Of a stretch of 64,000 nucleotides of DNA, positions 46,001 through 56,800 are shown piece by piece. The notes below the pieces were generated by a model that worked only from the letters and a program-made list of their open reading frames with translations, was not told the DNA's origin and did not search any database. Numbering within the stretch: position 1 is the first letter of the stretch; the number at the start of each line of letters is the position of its first letter. Source of the DNA: Chlorella sorokiniana (taxonomy: Eukaryota; Chlorophyta; Trebouxiophyceae; Chlorellales; Chlorellaceae); NCBI GenBank assembly GCA_025917655.1, contig CP084620.1, positions 496,001 to 560,000 of the forward strand, given 5' to 3'. The translations under genes were made by a program, and so were the position numbers.

Positions 46001-46450
46001 TCCTCGCCGTCCTCGTCATCGCCGCCACCGCCGCCGCCGCCCGAGCCGCCGCTGCCGCCGCCAGCCAGCGCCGCCGCCGCCCCGTCGCCGCCAGCAGCGG
46101 CCGCGCACAGCCAGCGCTGCTCATCAGAGTTTTGGACTGGGCTGCTGCTGGCTGCTGGCAGGGAGGCCCCAAATGCATTGGGTCTGCTGCTCGACAGACT
46201 GCTGCTGGCGGCGATCGAAGCGGCGGGAGCTGCAGCACTGCTGCCCAGCTGCGCGTTGACCGGCGCTGCCAGCAACTGCAGCACAAGATCGGCTGTGGGA
46301 GGCATTGCGGGGGGCGCAAACGGCACGGCAGGGGCCTGGACGTCGTTTCAGTGCCCTACACAGACCCACCTTGCGCCTGGAGCTGCATGGCCGCTGCTGT
46401 TGCAGGCCCAAGTGCCGTGTTGCGCATGTGAGCAGCCCCGTAGACTGCAT
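43055..46450 (-). CDS. RER: RETICULATA-related plastid membrane protein (DUF3411)
   Basis: Members sit in the chloroplast envelope and affect leaf and plastid development in plants; the molecular role is unknown. The ATG at 46450 gives MQSTGLLTCATRHLGL and a Ser/Arg/Cys-rich transit peptide. This needs a frame change in a C run near 46320-46335 to join MPPTADLVLQLLAAP; the ATG at 46305 is the safe alternative. A Gly/Asp/Glu linker precedes the DUF3411 domain. The domain reads FLRLAGGGWLTSLLVRSAPI, RDRLIADRLFFFKVGAE, then DDFWGEFEFYLSDLLVGLVM and DVVLVTLLAPRA. KKLLARLPSAVFEKS, FVKLGLEYSLG, AGIFCGFIGQGVANSLM and RTALVWGLFMVSSNARYQVV follow. The last exon has RRIPQIAYFTTLAIRFVNN and ends DMARWAGVQ. 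Four or more membrane segments are evident. One intron (43768-44959) is filled by a minisatellite. Confidence 0.9.
43784..44826. repeat. minisatellite, about 50-base unit, about 21 copies, in an intron
   Basis: A G-rich tandem array occupies nearly all of a 1192-base intron of the RETICULATA-related gene. The plus-strand unit contains ggacggtggcagggcgc, then acaatgaacagatggg or a variant, then ttcgcagcggaggggg. Unit lengths vary from about 46 to 53 bases, mostly through the length of the G run. At least three unit types exist: cgcaatgaacagat, cacaatgaacaggt (or agat), and cacaatcaacaggt. Units 16-19 repeat the type order of units 4-7, a sign of block duplication. The ggtggcaggg core is like that of classical minisatellites. 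The long open frames across it come from the lack of stops in the unit and are not taken as genes. Confidence 0.95.
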
Positions 46451-46770
46451 GGCCGCGCTTCTGCCCTCTTGCAGACAGCCGGAACCTACAAAATGGCACA
46501 AGCTGCCAGACGCCACTGAGGTGCCCCCAATTTGTTACTGGCAATCGATGTGTACCATCGTGACCTGCAGGGCGATGCAAGAAATGCTCGGGTCCAGCCG
46601 CCGCAGCACGGCCTGTCCTGCACATGCCCAAAAGCCTTAAGGGCTGCTGTCAGCCCGTGCCTCTTCTCAATTTTGTGAATATCAGCTTCGGGCAGCTGCG
46701 GAAAGCCCAGCTCACGTTCAGCCACCCCCAAGCGCACAGGGCAAGACAGCACATCGACCACCCTCTGCGC
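46451..46770. promoter_or_regulatory. divergent promoter region of the RETICULATA-related gene (-) and BZW (+)
   Basis: The 320 bases between the two ATGs probably hold both promoters. A plus-strand frame is open from 46624 through the BZW ATG, but nothing conserved lies upstream of MTTKEEKPQLA. No clear TATA box is seen for either gene. Confidence 0.4.
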
Positions 46771-49700
46771 ATGACCACTAAAGAGGAGAAGCCCCAGCTC
46801 GCGTGAGTGCCGTGACCCTCGGCAGTGCGGCGCGTTGATGGTCACGATCGCGCCTGCTTTAGGCTGTTTGCTGCTGCTGGCGGTCCTTTATACCCTGCAC
46901 GTGTTCCCTTATACGCAGTGGAGTCCGTATCAAGACCCGCAAGCGGAATATCGTCGTTCCTCACGACCCCCAGGTGCGTTCGGCGCTCGTGCCGACAGCA
47001 AGTCCGACGCGCGTGCCGTCAGGGCTCCGCATCTTTTCGCATCCGTGGTGTGGCACATGCCGTGCGCTTGTCTTCTAGCGAAATTGGCGAGGGACGGGCT
47101 GGGGCTTGGCCGCTTCTCAGCCGCCATTCCAGCCCCCAGCGGCACGCCAGCTTTGCCAGCGTCGGTTGGCGAGCCGCGTCTGGTGCCCACCCTGCCGCAG
47201 TCGTTTGCCGATGCTCTGATCGACATCATCGAGGACTGCCGTGAGGATGGCCCTGACCACGACAGTGTGCCAAAGATTCTGGAGGCAACCACCAAGGTGG
47301 GGTCCATGCAGGCCCGTCTGACGGCCTGCGCAGGCACAGCCCGCTGCCTTTCTGCGCCACCTGCCTGGCAGCCTGCTGCCCCTCTGCAGCGACTGGCCGG
47401 CCCGATCATGCTGTTCCTCTTTACCTGCGCTGCATCCGCATCCTGTTCATCCACCACGGGGTTGATACTGACCGCGCAAAATGACAAGACATAACTTGTT
47501 CTTGTTCTCCTGTCTCTCCCCTCCCCGCCCCTGTTCCGCAGAGCCTCGACAGCGCGGAGCTCGACTTCTCTCGATATGGCGACGTGCTGTTCGAGGTGGC
47601 CTTTGCTGGCGCCCGCCTCACCACAGGCGGCAACGTGGCGACCGACGGCAAGAAGCTGGACTTCAACGTGAGGCGCAGCAGCAGCAGCAGCAGCAGCAGC
47701 AGAGCGGCTGCAGCAGCCTCTGTTTTGTTCGCGCGTGTTCTCTGGTTGCAAACCGCCCCTCGGCAGCAGTAGCGGCAGCAGCCGCCTGAGAGGCGCGGGG
47801 GCCAAGTGTTCTTGAGCAGGCTTCCCGTGCTGCTTCTTGCTGCTGCTGGTTGTTTCCGTGCAGCGGGGGCATTGTTCCCCCACCCATTCTTTCACCAGCT
47901 GTGGGCTGACGTGACCCCACTGCCCCCTCGCATCCTCCCCCTTTTTCCAGATCCTTGGTGGCCCTTCCGAGCGCGACGTCATCCTGCCCTACATCAAGTG
48001 GTTCCAGAGCATGATCAGGCGTGTGCTGTCGGCGGCGTGCCGCGCCCCACCCACGCCCAGGCTCCCCACGCACCCGGCCGTCACCGGCCACGTGCCCGTG
48101 ACTCCCCATGCTCCTATCCATTCACGCCTTCCTTCGCGCTATTGCTGCATTATTCACGCTCGCCTCTGTGCGCTTCCTGCAGGCGCCGCCCCTTCTTGGT
48201 GAAGGCCCTGGAGAACGTGCTGACCAAGTTTGTTCTGGGCATGGAGTTCTACGACGACGACGGCCGCCGCAAGATCGCCATCGGTGCGCCGCCCGTCGCA
48301 GCGTTGTTGCGGCCGCTGCTCCTGGCTTGTCGTCCCTGTTGCGCCCCCCCCGCCCCCTCCCTTTCGAACCCCCAGGCGCCGTCAGCCCGCTGAGCGGGCC
48401 CGCACGCATGCAGCTCCGCACAGTCCTGTTGGGCTCAGAAGTCGCATGCGCAACATCTCTTCAGCCCAGCTTTGCCTGTATGGGCCGCCTCACCCCTGTC
48501 TGCCGCAAGTGACCCCTCATGGCTGCTCCCCTCCTGCGCCGCGCAGCCCTTGCCCGCTGCTTCTCGCTGAAGGTTGGCATCCTGCCCGAGTCCATCCTGC
48601 CCAAGATGCTCATCGACCGGCTGGTGCTCCGCGGCACCGTGCTGCAGGTACCGCCCGCCGCACGCTGCCTGGCACGGTTTGCAGCTTTGCACGCCGCCTG
48701 GCTCCCACGCCGCCGCGCTTCCTCGGGATCCTTGCGGCGGCTGCCGCGGCACGCCACCCGGCTGTGCCTGCTCGCGCTGTATGGCCGACCCCTTTTCCGC
48801 TGCCTCCCCCTGCTCCTCCCGCAGTTTGTCACCGAGTTCTTCTCCGACTTCCTGGCCACCGACTCTGTGGAGAGCCTGCTGGAGGTGCTGCGCAAGGCCA
48901 AGCTGGACGCGCGGCTGCTGGAGTTCTTCCCGCAGCAGGTGGGCAGCTTGCTCCGCCCCGTGCAGCGTCGCGACACATCCAGCCACCCCAATCCCATGCC
49001 TCGGGGCTCTTGGCCAGCTTTGGCCAGCCCCCCCGCATGCTCCGCACATGGGCAGCCCTCCCACCTTGCTGCCTCCCCGGGTGCACACCTCAACAGAAGG
49101 GGCCCCCCCCCCCCACACACACACACAGAAGCGCACTTGGTCGGACTTTGAGGCGCACTTTGAGGCGGCGGGCCTCACCGACCTCGTGGCGTACAACAAG
49201 AGGAAGCTGTACGATGTGCACTGCCAGGTGAGCGGTACAAGCAGGGGAGGATGCAGTACAACTCCAGCCAGGGGCAGTGCAGGCAAGATGCAGGCGCCTG
49301 GGGGCTGCTGCACCTGTCTCCTGCTGCATCGGTCGGCGCCTTGTGACCCTCAGCTTTCTGATGCTTGGACCCCGCTTGTGCGTGTTGGCCCAGCCTTCTT
49401 TGTCTGCTTCGGCAGCAGGCGCACACCAGAGCTCCCCTTTTCCGCCAAACCACGGTCTCCTCCTCCCGCTTCACCTCCACCCCCGGCAGGAGCTGGCGGG
49501 GACGGTGCACGGCCTGGTGGTTGAGGAGCCGCCCGCCGCCGCCGCCGCCGTGGTGGCGGAGGTGAAGGCGCGCAAGGAGGAGTGGGGGCTGGAGGATGCG
49601 GATGTGGCCAAGGTGGGAGGGGGCCTCGATGGGGGAGGGCTGCCCTGGCCCTGGTGGGGTTGCTCGTGGGCCACCGTGGCGCCAGGCAGCCTTGCGTGCA

Positions 49701-50765
49701 GCCCTTGGCTGCCTGCCCCTAGCAGCTGAAGCCCACTGCCAGCCGGGCTTCCGGGGCCTCGGCAGTAGGGCCCCTGGCATCTGAAGCCCGCCCAGCTGCC
49801 AAGCCCAGTGCGGGCTGACCTCACTCACTCCTCCATGCCAGAAGGGCACCGGCGCCACACCAACCCCACACCGCTGCTTGCCCCCCCCGTCGCCCCCCGC
49901 AGAATGTGTTTGCGGGCCTGATTGGCGCGGTGATGTCCAGCATCGGCTCCAAGAACACGCAGCAGGTGCAGTTCAGCGTGCTCAAGACATTGAAGACGTA
50001 CTCTAAGGTGCTGGGCGTCTTCTGCACCTCGGCCCGCCTGGAGGCCGCCCTGCTGAACACGATCCAGGTGAGCGTGTGTTGCTGCTCCCGTGTGGCTTGG
50101 TGGCAAAACTTCCGTGTACTGCTGCTTCACGGTGGTGTAGTTGGTGGGCGTGCTTGGCTGCTGGTGGTGGCGGCGTCCAGCTGGTGCGTGTGGTTCACGG
50201 GGCGCGTGCCGCACGGGTGGCGCAGGTGACGTGCTACGAGGACTCCCGCCTGCTCAAGCTGTTTGCCGACGTGGTGAAGATCCTGTACGACGCCGACGTG
50301 CTGGGGGAGGACACCATCCGCTTCTGGTGAGGGCCGGCGCCGCCCTCCGGCGACGATTGATGGTTGCTGGGGGCCAGGGGCTGCGATGCGGCATCCAGTG
50401 CAGGCTGGGTGGACGCGGGGCCTCATCCAACCCTGCTGCCATCCTGACATCCCCCCCCACACACACACATACACACACCACCACCACCACCACCGCAGGT
50501 ACACCAAGGGCAGCAGCCCCAAGGGGCGCAACGTGTTCCTCAAGAACATGGAGCCCTTCATGAAGTGGTGAGCGGGGCGGGGGGTGCTCCCTGCGTGGCC
50601 CTTCGGAAAGACCAAGCGGCTGCTTGCTGGCAAAAAAAGCAAGCATGAGACTGGACACCCGCGCATGCAGCGGCACCAGGGTGGCACTAGCTCCTAACAC
50701 AGTCCTCATTGTGGGCTGAGTGCAGGCTGGATGAGGCAGAGGAGGACGAGAGCGACGAAGAGTGA
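46771..50765 (+). CDS. BZW: basic leucine zipper and W2 domain protein, eIF5-mimic (BZW)
   Basis: BZW proteins resemble the C-terminal W2 domain of eIF5, bind eIF2 and raise start-codon stringency in translation. The ATG at 46771 gives MTTKEEKPQLA, joined over an intron to GVRIKTRKRNIVVPHDPQ, then SFADALIDIIEDCREDGPDH. Further exons: LDSAELDFSRYGDVLFEVAF, LGGPSERDVILPYIKWFQSM, RRPFLVKALENVLTKFVLGM, ILPESILPKMLIDRLVLRGT, FVTEFFSDFLATDSVESLLE and RTWSDFEAHFEAAGLTDLV. The W2 end is NVFAGLIGAVMSSIGSKNTQ, VLKTLKTYSKVLGVFC, DSRLLKLFADVVKILYDADV, IRFWYTKGSSPKGRNVFLKN and MEPFMKWLDEAEEDESDEE. The acidic tail after Trp-Leu is typical. Around fourteen exons read through in frame with clean GT-AG borders, making this one of the best-preserved genes in the window. 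Confidence 0.95.
47675..47702. repeat. CAG trinucleotide repeat in a BZW intron
   Basis: Nine cag/agc triplets lie directly after the 5' splice site of the intron following the exon for DGKKLDFN. The tract is intronic, so it does not code for poly-Gln or poly-Ser. Confidence 0.8.
49102..49128 (+). repeat. C-run plus CA tract forming a 3' splice site in BZW
   Basis: About twelve C then seven CA pairs run straight into the AG of the 3' splice site at 49127-49128; the next exon begins AAGCGCACTTGG. The tract takes the place of the usual polypyrimidine tract. Confidence 0.8.
50452..50498 (+). repeat. C-run, CA and CCA tract before a 3' splice site in BZW
   Basis: A run of eight C, then CA pairs broken by one TA, then six CCA/CAC triplets, ends gcag at 50495-50498. 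The next exon starts GTACACCAAGGGC. It is a second example of a C/CA tract abutting a splice acceptor in this gene. Confidence 0.8.
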
Positions 50766-51242
50766 GCGCTTGAGCGGACAGCTGGCAGCCTTGCCCCCGG
50801 CTGGGTGCCTGGCCGCCTGGAGTGGCCCTGTTGGGCTGCCCAGCAATTTACATGAAAGCAGCCAGATGCTGAGCTACACGGATGTTTCAGCGAGTTGCAC
50901 TTTAATTGCCACCACACCGTTTTTGGCAATCACACGCTGCCATGTAAACACTCGACGGATTGCGTTCCAAGCAGCGCCAGCATTTCAAGAGTGCCCTCAG
51001 GCAGGCCATCGCATCATGGTAACATGCCAGTCAGCGTTTTCATGTTTTCAGGATGTCTCAGCCCACAGCATTGCGGCTTTCATTTAAATTGGTTGCCCAC
51101 CCAAAGCTTCCCTGTTGCAGCATCGTGAACACCTGTTGTCACGGCCGCTTCGTCGGCGCTGTGCTGCGCACCTGGCATGCGCACGGTGGCGGCACCGTCG
51201 CATTTCGCTGTGCAATTGAACTGCCACCTAGTCGTGGCACAT
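50766..51242. promoter_or_regulatory. gap: 3' region of BZW and upstream region of the 2OG oxygenase gene
   Basis: The 477 bases between two plus-strand genes have no recognisable coding content. An AT-richer patch (ttcatttaaattggttgccc) lies at 51078-51097. The first exon of the oxygenase gene is not certain and might begin in this stretch. Confidence 0.35.
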
Positions 51243-53545
51243 GGGATGCCTACAATCGTCTATGCCGCATGTAAAACACTGTCGTCTGCCGCAAATGACG
51301 CAAGGAAGCTTGACACCCCGCGTACCGTCGCGCCCATCAGGCTCACAGCCAAGATTATTCAACAACAGACGTCTAGACTCGCCCGACCGCGGCGCTGTGC
51401 CGGCCAGCGACCAGGTCGGTGGAGCTGGGCTGGCGGCGGGCACAGCCGCTGCTGCCGGACGGCACTGCTCAAACCAGACCCTGCGCTCGCCCCTTACCGT
51501 CATTACTCCCTGCCGAACTGGCCACAGAGGCGCAGATAGAGGCGGATGGGCTAGCAGAATCCGCAGCCGAGGATCCGGCACAGCCTGTTGCGCTGGCGCC
51601 GCCTGCAGCTGAGGACGTTGCCGAGCATACCGCTAATGAGGACGACGAGTGGCTGGAGCTGCCCGAAGCGCAGCACGTGCTGAAGGTCCCCGACTTTGCA
51701 CCAGAGCTAGTCCGCGAGCTGCGAGCTCACTACGACGAGCGGTGGGCAGCTGCAAGGCTGCGCCAGCTGGCAGATGCTACGTGTGTGCCAGTACTGAAGG
51801 GAGGAACTGTCCTCCCCAGTCAGGCCCCTTGACCCCCTGCCCTAGCCAACTGTCAGTGCCAAGCAGCCACCCTGCCCACTGTTCGGTGCTGATCGCAAGC
51901 AGCAGTATCAACGCCACGGCATGCGTTCCCTGTCGCATTGCCCGCAGGCTGGGAAGTCCGCTGCGCGCCGCCGCCGACCGCTTCTGCTGGGACTGCTGGC
52001 ACGTGCCCGGCCAGTACCACGTGCTGCGCACCCCCGCCGACGCTTTCTTCCCGCCACCGCTGCACGAGGCCCTGGTGGATGCGCTGACGGAGCACGGGGA
52101 GCGGCAGCTGGGCTGCCGCGGCATCTCGCCGCTCTGGCTGTCCTGCTACCTGGACGGCTGCCGGCAGGAGTGGCACAGCGACGCGCCGCACGGGTGCGGC
52201 CGAGGGGTGGCAAGCATGCCGCCGCGGCGCCCGCTTGCCGAGCGCATGAGAGCGGCCATGCTTGCAAGGCCGCTGAGGGAGTGTGATCACACTCCGCTTG
52301 AAGCGTTGCACGCTTCTCCTCGCAGGCCCTTTGCGTTTGTGCTCTCCCTCACGCGGTGGCAGGAGCGCAGGTTCAGCGGCGGCGAGACGATGTGAGGGGG
52401 CCGGGCCGTGCATGCAGCGCCCAGCTGTTGCCGGCACCCTGTGCCCGCGATGCCCGTTGGCGTACTCCAGCATGGCTATACCACCTACCGCCTGCCTGCT
52501 GCAGGATGCTGCAGCCTTGGGTGCTGGACTACTGGCGCTCCTTCCAGCCGGGGCTGGGCACCGAAACGCCGCAGCTGGTGAGGCGTGAGGCGGCCCGGGG
52601 ACCCGCCAGCCAGCGAGCTTCCTCGCTGCAGCCTGCTTCCAACACACTCATCAACAGCTGTGCTGGTGCTGTGGTGCGCCCTGCAGCTGACCGACATCCC
52701 CCGAGTTTGGCCAGCTCACCGTGTTTGATGGGCGCATCCCGCACGGCGTGCGGCAGGTCGGGCGCTGCCCCACCGCCCGTCGAGGGCGTCGCCCGCCCAG
52801 CCCGCCGCGCGTGGCCCCGGCCCCCGCCCCTCCTGCTGAGCCTGCTGCGCTTTGCCTGCTGAGCCTTCTGCTGCGCCCTGGCATGAGTGTTTCATGCATG
52901 CCGCAGGTGGAGGGCACTCGGGACCCGCTGGAGGGGCGCATCGTGCTGCACGGCTGGTACACCCAGCCCAGGCCCTTCTTCCAAGGTGTGTGTGGGGGTG
53001 TGGGGGTGGGGGTGGGGGCGTGTGTGTGTGTGGGGGGGCTGGGGGGGAGGTGGAGGAAGGGCAGGGGCCGCTGCCGCCATGGCGAGATGCAGATGGCAGC
53101 GCATGCGCGTCGCCTGGCGAACGCAGCAACCCTGCGCATGGCTTGCTCAGGTCACCCGCCCGCCCACCGCTGTCACCAGTCTCCCCACTTCTGCGCTCTA
53201 CCCTGCCCTGCCCTGCCTCCCCATGCATGCAGGGCCGCTGAGCGAGGAAGCGGCCACCCCGCCCTCAACGAGTGCCTGCAGGGGTTGTATGCCGAGCTGG
53301 GCAGCCTGCCGCCCGCAGTGGGCACCGTCACCCTGCGCCTGGAGGTGGAGGGGCCCTCGGGGCGCGTGGTGGACCTGCGCTGGCTGGCAGACACGCTGGT
53401 GGCGCGGCCGCAGGGCGGGCAGGAGGCCTGGGAGGCGCACGACGCCAGCCTGGCGTGCATCGCGGGGCACCTGCTCGCCGCGCGCTTCCCGCCCAGCGGC
53501 GCCGCGGAGCCGTCCTTCGTCACCCTGCCCTTCATCTTTGAGTGA
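51243..53545 (+). CDS. 2-oxoglutarate/Fe(II)-dependent oxygenase family protein
   Basis: An oxygenase with the double-stranded beta-helix fold; substrate unknown. Clear coding starts by 51530 with EAQIEADGLAESAAEDPAQP, then WLELPEAQHVLKVPDFAPEL. Next exons: LGSPLRAAADRFCWDCWHVP, QYHVLRTPADAFFPPPLHEA, LSCYLDGCRQEWHSDAPHG with the iron-binding His-x-Asp, and FAFVLSLTRWQERRFSGGET. LQPWVLDYWRSFQPGLGTE and LTDIPREFGQLTVFDGRIPH follow, the latter after one base allowed near 52700; IPHG carries the distal iron His. VEGTRDPLEGRIVLHGWYTQ has the Arg expected to bind 2-oxoglutarate. A C-terminal domain (LNECLQGLYAELGSLPPAVG and on) ends LPFIFE. The start is uncertain: the ATG at 51243 opens a different frame that could join by an intron or a missing base near 51500. 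Confidence 0.85.
52986..53060 (+). repeat. GT/G-rich tract at the 5' end of an oxygenase intron
   Basis: The intron after the exon for QPRPFFQ begins gtgtgtgtgggggtgtgggg and stays G/T-only for about 70 bases. The 5' splice site is part of the tract itself. Confidence 0.8.
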
Positions 53546-53822
53546 GCAACTTGAGTGAGCGAGGACGCTGTGATAAGAGCACGTGCCATTGCACCCCCTG
53601 CAGCCGCCACGAGTGCGTTCAGGCGGTGCCTCGATGGCAGGCAGGCCTGACGGTGCCGCCACCAAAGCAGCAGTACCGTTTCTGAGTAGCGGAACAGCAG
53701 AGGCTTGCAGGAAGTGCAGTGCAGGAAGGGGCAAGCAGGCAGGCAGCAAGACAAATTGCAAGCAGGTTGTGCACTCGCTATAGGCATACATGTGGCACTC
53801 TGTCGCGGGCAGGCAAGGGGGC

Positions 53823-56800
53823 TTAGGCGGCAAGCAGGCTCAGGACGAAGCAACGCCGGCGTCGCCGCCGCCGCCACCGCCGGCCTGAAGCCCCCGCTGG
53901 GGCTCGCCCGAGGTGCAGCTGCAGCACGTTGACGCTCCAAGGGCGCACCGGCAGCACGAAACGGGAGGAGAGGCCGTCCACGGCGGCGGAGACGGGCGCA
54001 ATCTGTGGGGGAGAGTGGCAGGCAGGCCGGAGCAGGATAAGATGGCAGCAAAGTCCAGCGAGGATGTGGTTGGCGGGGCACGGGCCCCCCTTCTGTCAGC
54101 TTTCAACTCCTGGTGGCCTGCGGCTGCCAGGCAGCAGCTGGAACCCCACCAGCTGACACACCAATAAGCCAGAGGCAGTACCCCGCGCATGCCTGCACCA
54201 GCCCAGCATGCTGCCCTTGCCGCCTACACCCCCCTCCCCAACACACACACACACACACACACACACATCCATCCCCACCCACCCACACATATAAACACCC
54301 ACACACACCTTGGTTGGGCTGTCGAAGCTGTTCTCGTCCTCGGGGTGGTCGCTGTGGAGGTACACCAGCTCACCCTCGCCCAGCACAGACCCCGCCCCCT
54401 GGCCGCTCAGGATGACTGCAGGGGCAGGGCGGGCGCAGCGAGTGACGCAGCCCGGCGGAGGCAGCCGGCAGCGGCATGGTGGTAATGTGGGTGCCGCTGA
54501 CGACCGGCTGGAACGCAGATGTGTGCCCTGAGCGGGCGGCGACACCAGCCCACGGCAAAGAGGCGAACCGGAAAACAAACAAGTCATTAAGATCCCCCCC
54601 CTTCCCAACCCACACGTGCCTGCCACTCGCTGCAGGTAGGATGAGAAGTTGATGATCTTGACCGCAATGCGGTCGCAGGCGGGGTTCTGGCAGGTGGCCG
54701 AGGCAGCCACCTTCTCCTCATGCACCTGCCCACAGGGGAGCCCAGGGGGCACACGGCAGGCGGGCACAGTTGCTCCCATTACCCGCAATCAGCTGCCTCT
54801 GGGCCTGCAGCATGCTCTGCAACAGGTGGCAGACGCTGCTGGCCCGCACTGCTGGTCCCATGCGCGCCGCCGACCCTGCCCTCCCATGCCTCACGAGCTG
54901 CCAGCTCCCACAGCCGTTGCAGGCCCTCCTGCTGCCACCCATGGCTGCCCACGCAGCGCACCTCTGTGGAGGGGTCTGTGAAGACTGTGGTGTCGATGTA
55001 GTGGCTGCCCTGCGCCTGGCGGAACATCTGCTGCACGTAGTAGCTGGGGATGCCAAACCACCTGCAGCGAGGGGAGAAGGGTGGAGGCGTGTAACAGGCG
55101 TATCAGGCGAAGGACAGCAAGCAGAGTTGAGTGCAAAGGCATCTCGGTCCAGGTGCAAGCGTAGGGCAACGCTCCAGCTGCTATCTCCAAAGATGCACAG
55201 TGCTGGAGGCATGGCAGCTGCTTCTAGCCTGGGCACACCCCCTCTGCCGCCGCAAACCCGCCTGTGGTTGTCGATGACAATCATGTTGGTGGGCCAGGGG
55301 CGGTTGTTCCAATGCACAAACAGCGGTGCCTGGGGGAGGAGGGGGCAAGCGAGGGCGTGGGGTGCAACATTTGACGAGGGCTGGCAGGGTCCTCGCGTCC
55401 TCCCCGCTGCCGCCTGCATCCCCAGTGTGCGGCCCCACAGCCGAGCAAGCCCTGCACGCTGTGTTCATGTGCTGCACGCTGCGCACGCTGTGCTCACGTA
55501 AGCGCCCAGCGTGACCACGTCGCCGTTGCGCTCCATTCCCGTCATGAAGGCCGCCTCCGACACCGCGCCCACCACGTTGCCCCAGCCGCCGCCGTCGGTC
55601 ACCGCATACTCTGCACAGCACAGAGGCGGCTCGGTGGCAAGGATGCCGCGTTCCAGCGCAAGTGCTGTCTGACAGTGTGACAGCGGAAGTGCGGCTGGCA
55701 GTATCGGGCCGTGCTTCTCCACCCCCATCGCCCGGCTGCTTCAGGTGCCAGACCGGCCCAGCACCCCCACCGACAACCGCCCCCGACCAACCCGAGGCGA
55801 AGATGTAGTGCGAGTTCTGCGGCGTCCTGCCGTTGAAGTAGTTGCGCTTGGAGAACATGTCGGTGGGGTTGGTGTAGATGTGCCAGTCCCACAGGTCTGG
55901 CAAGGGGGATGGGCGGTGCATGGGGTTCAATGGCGCAAACGGTCGAGGGGCACGACAAACGCTGGCGGACAACGCATGGGTCCGCCTAAGCCAATCGAGG
56001 CATGTGAAACATCCTAACACCTTGCATCATAGCACAACCCCGTTGCATGGACCACCGCAGCCACTGCCCTTCCCCGCCCCTCCGCCCAGCTGCCCACCGG
56101 TGGGCGCATCCGTGCCCATGTCACAGTTGGAAATGAGGCGAAGGTGGGGGTAGCGGGCACGCAGCGCCCGAAGAACAGCAGGTAGTTCTGCAGGTACATG
56201 GGCTTGCCGCAGTCCTGCGGTACGAAGCGGTACGGGGCGGAAACGCTTAAGCGGGGCCGAGGGAGCGGCAGATGTGCATGGCGACGGTTGGCCTCACTCC
56301 AACTCGAGGTCCCCAACTGAACCTTTGCTGCTCGCCCCATCCAATGGGCGCTGCCTGCCCAACCGAGCCCCCAGCGTGCCTCCCCCTCCAAGATATGCAG
56401 CAGCAGCAGCCCCACCTCGTTTCCTATGGCCATATAGTTGATGGCCCAGGGCTCAGGGTGGCCCATGGCGGCACGAAGGGCGCCCCACTTGCTGCAAAGG
56501 ACGGGCGACGGCGGCACAGGGGCGGGATGGATGAACAGGCGTGCATCTCTTGCTCCCAAGGCAGGCATCTCTCAAGGCCCAGCCAAACCCAGCTCTGTAA
56601 CAGTGTTGCTACAGCCATAAAAGTGGCAGCAACAACAACAGTTCTGGTCAGACTTCGACTTCGCCGACACAAAACGACACCTCAGCAAACGGACCTGTCT
56701 GGGGGTCCGGAGATGAACTCGAGCGAGTCCAGGGCCTCCTCCACCATGGGCCACACATCAGACCCCGGCACGCCTGCACAGCGACACAGAGCACCACGCC

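Noticed and set aside
54238-54308. CA/GT arrays as telomeric or subtelomeric repeats
   Set aside because: They are simple dinucleotides inside introns; no TTTAGGG-type repeat is present anywhere in the window.
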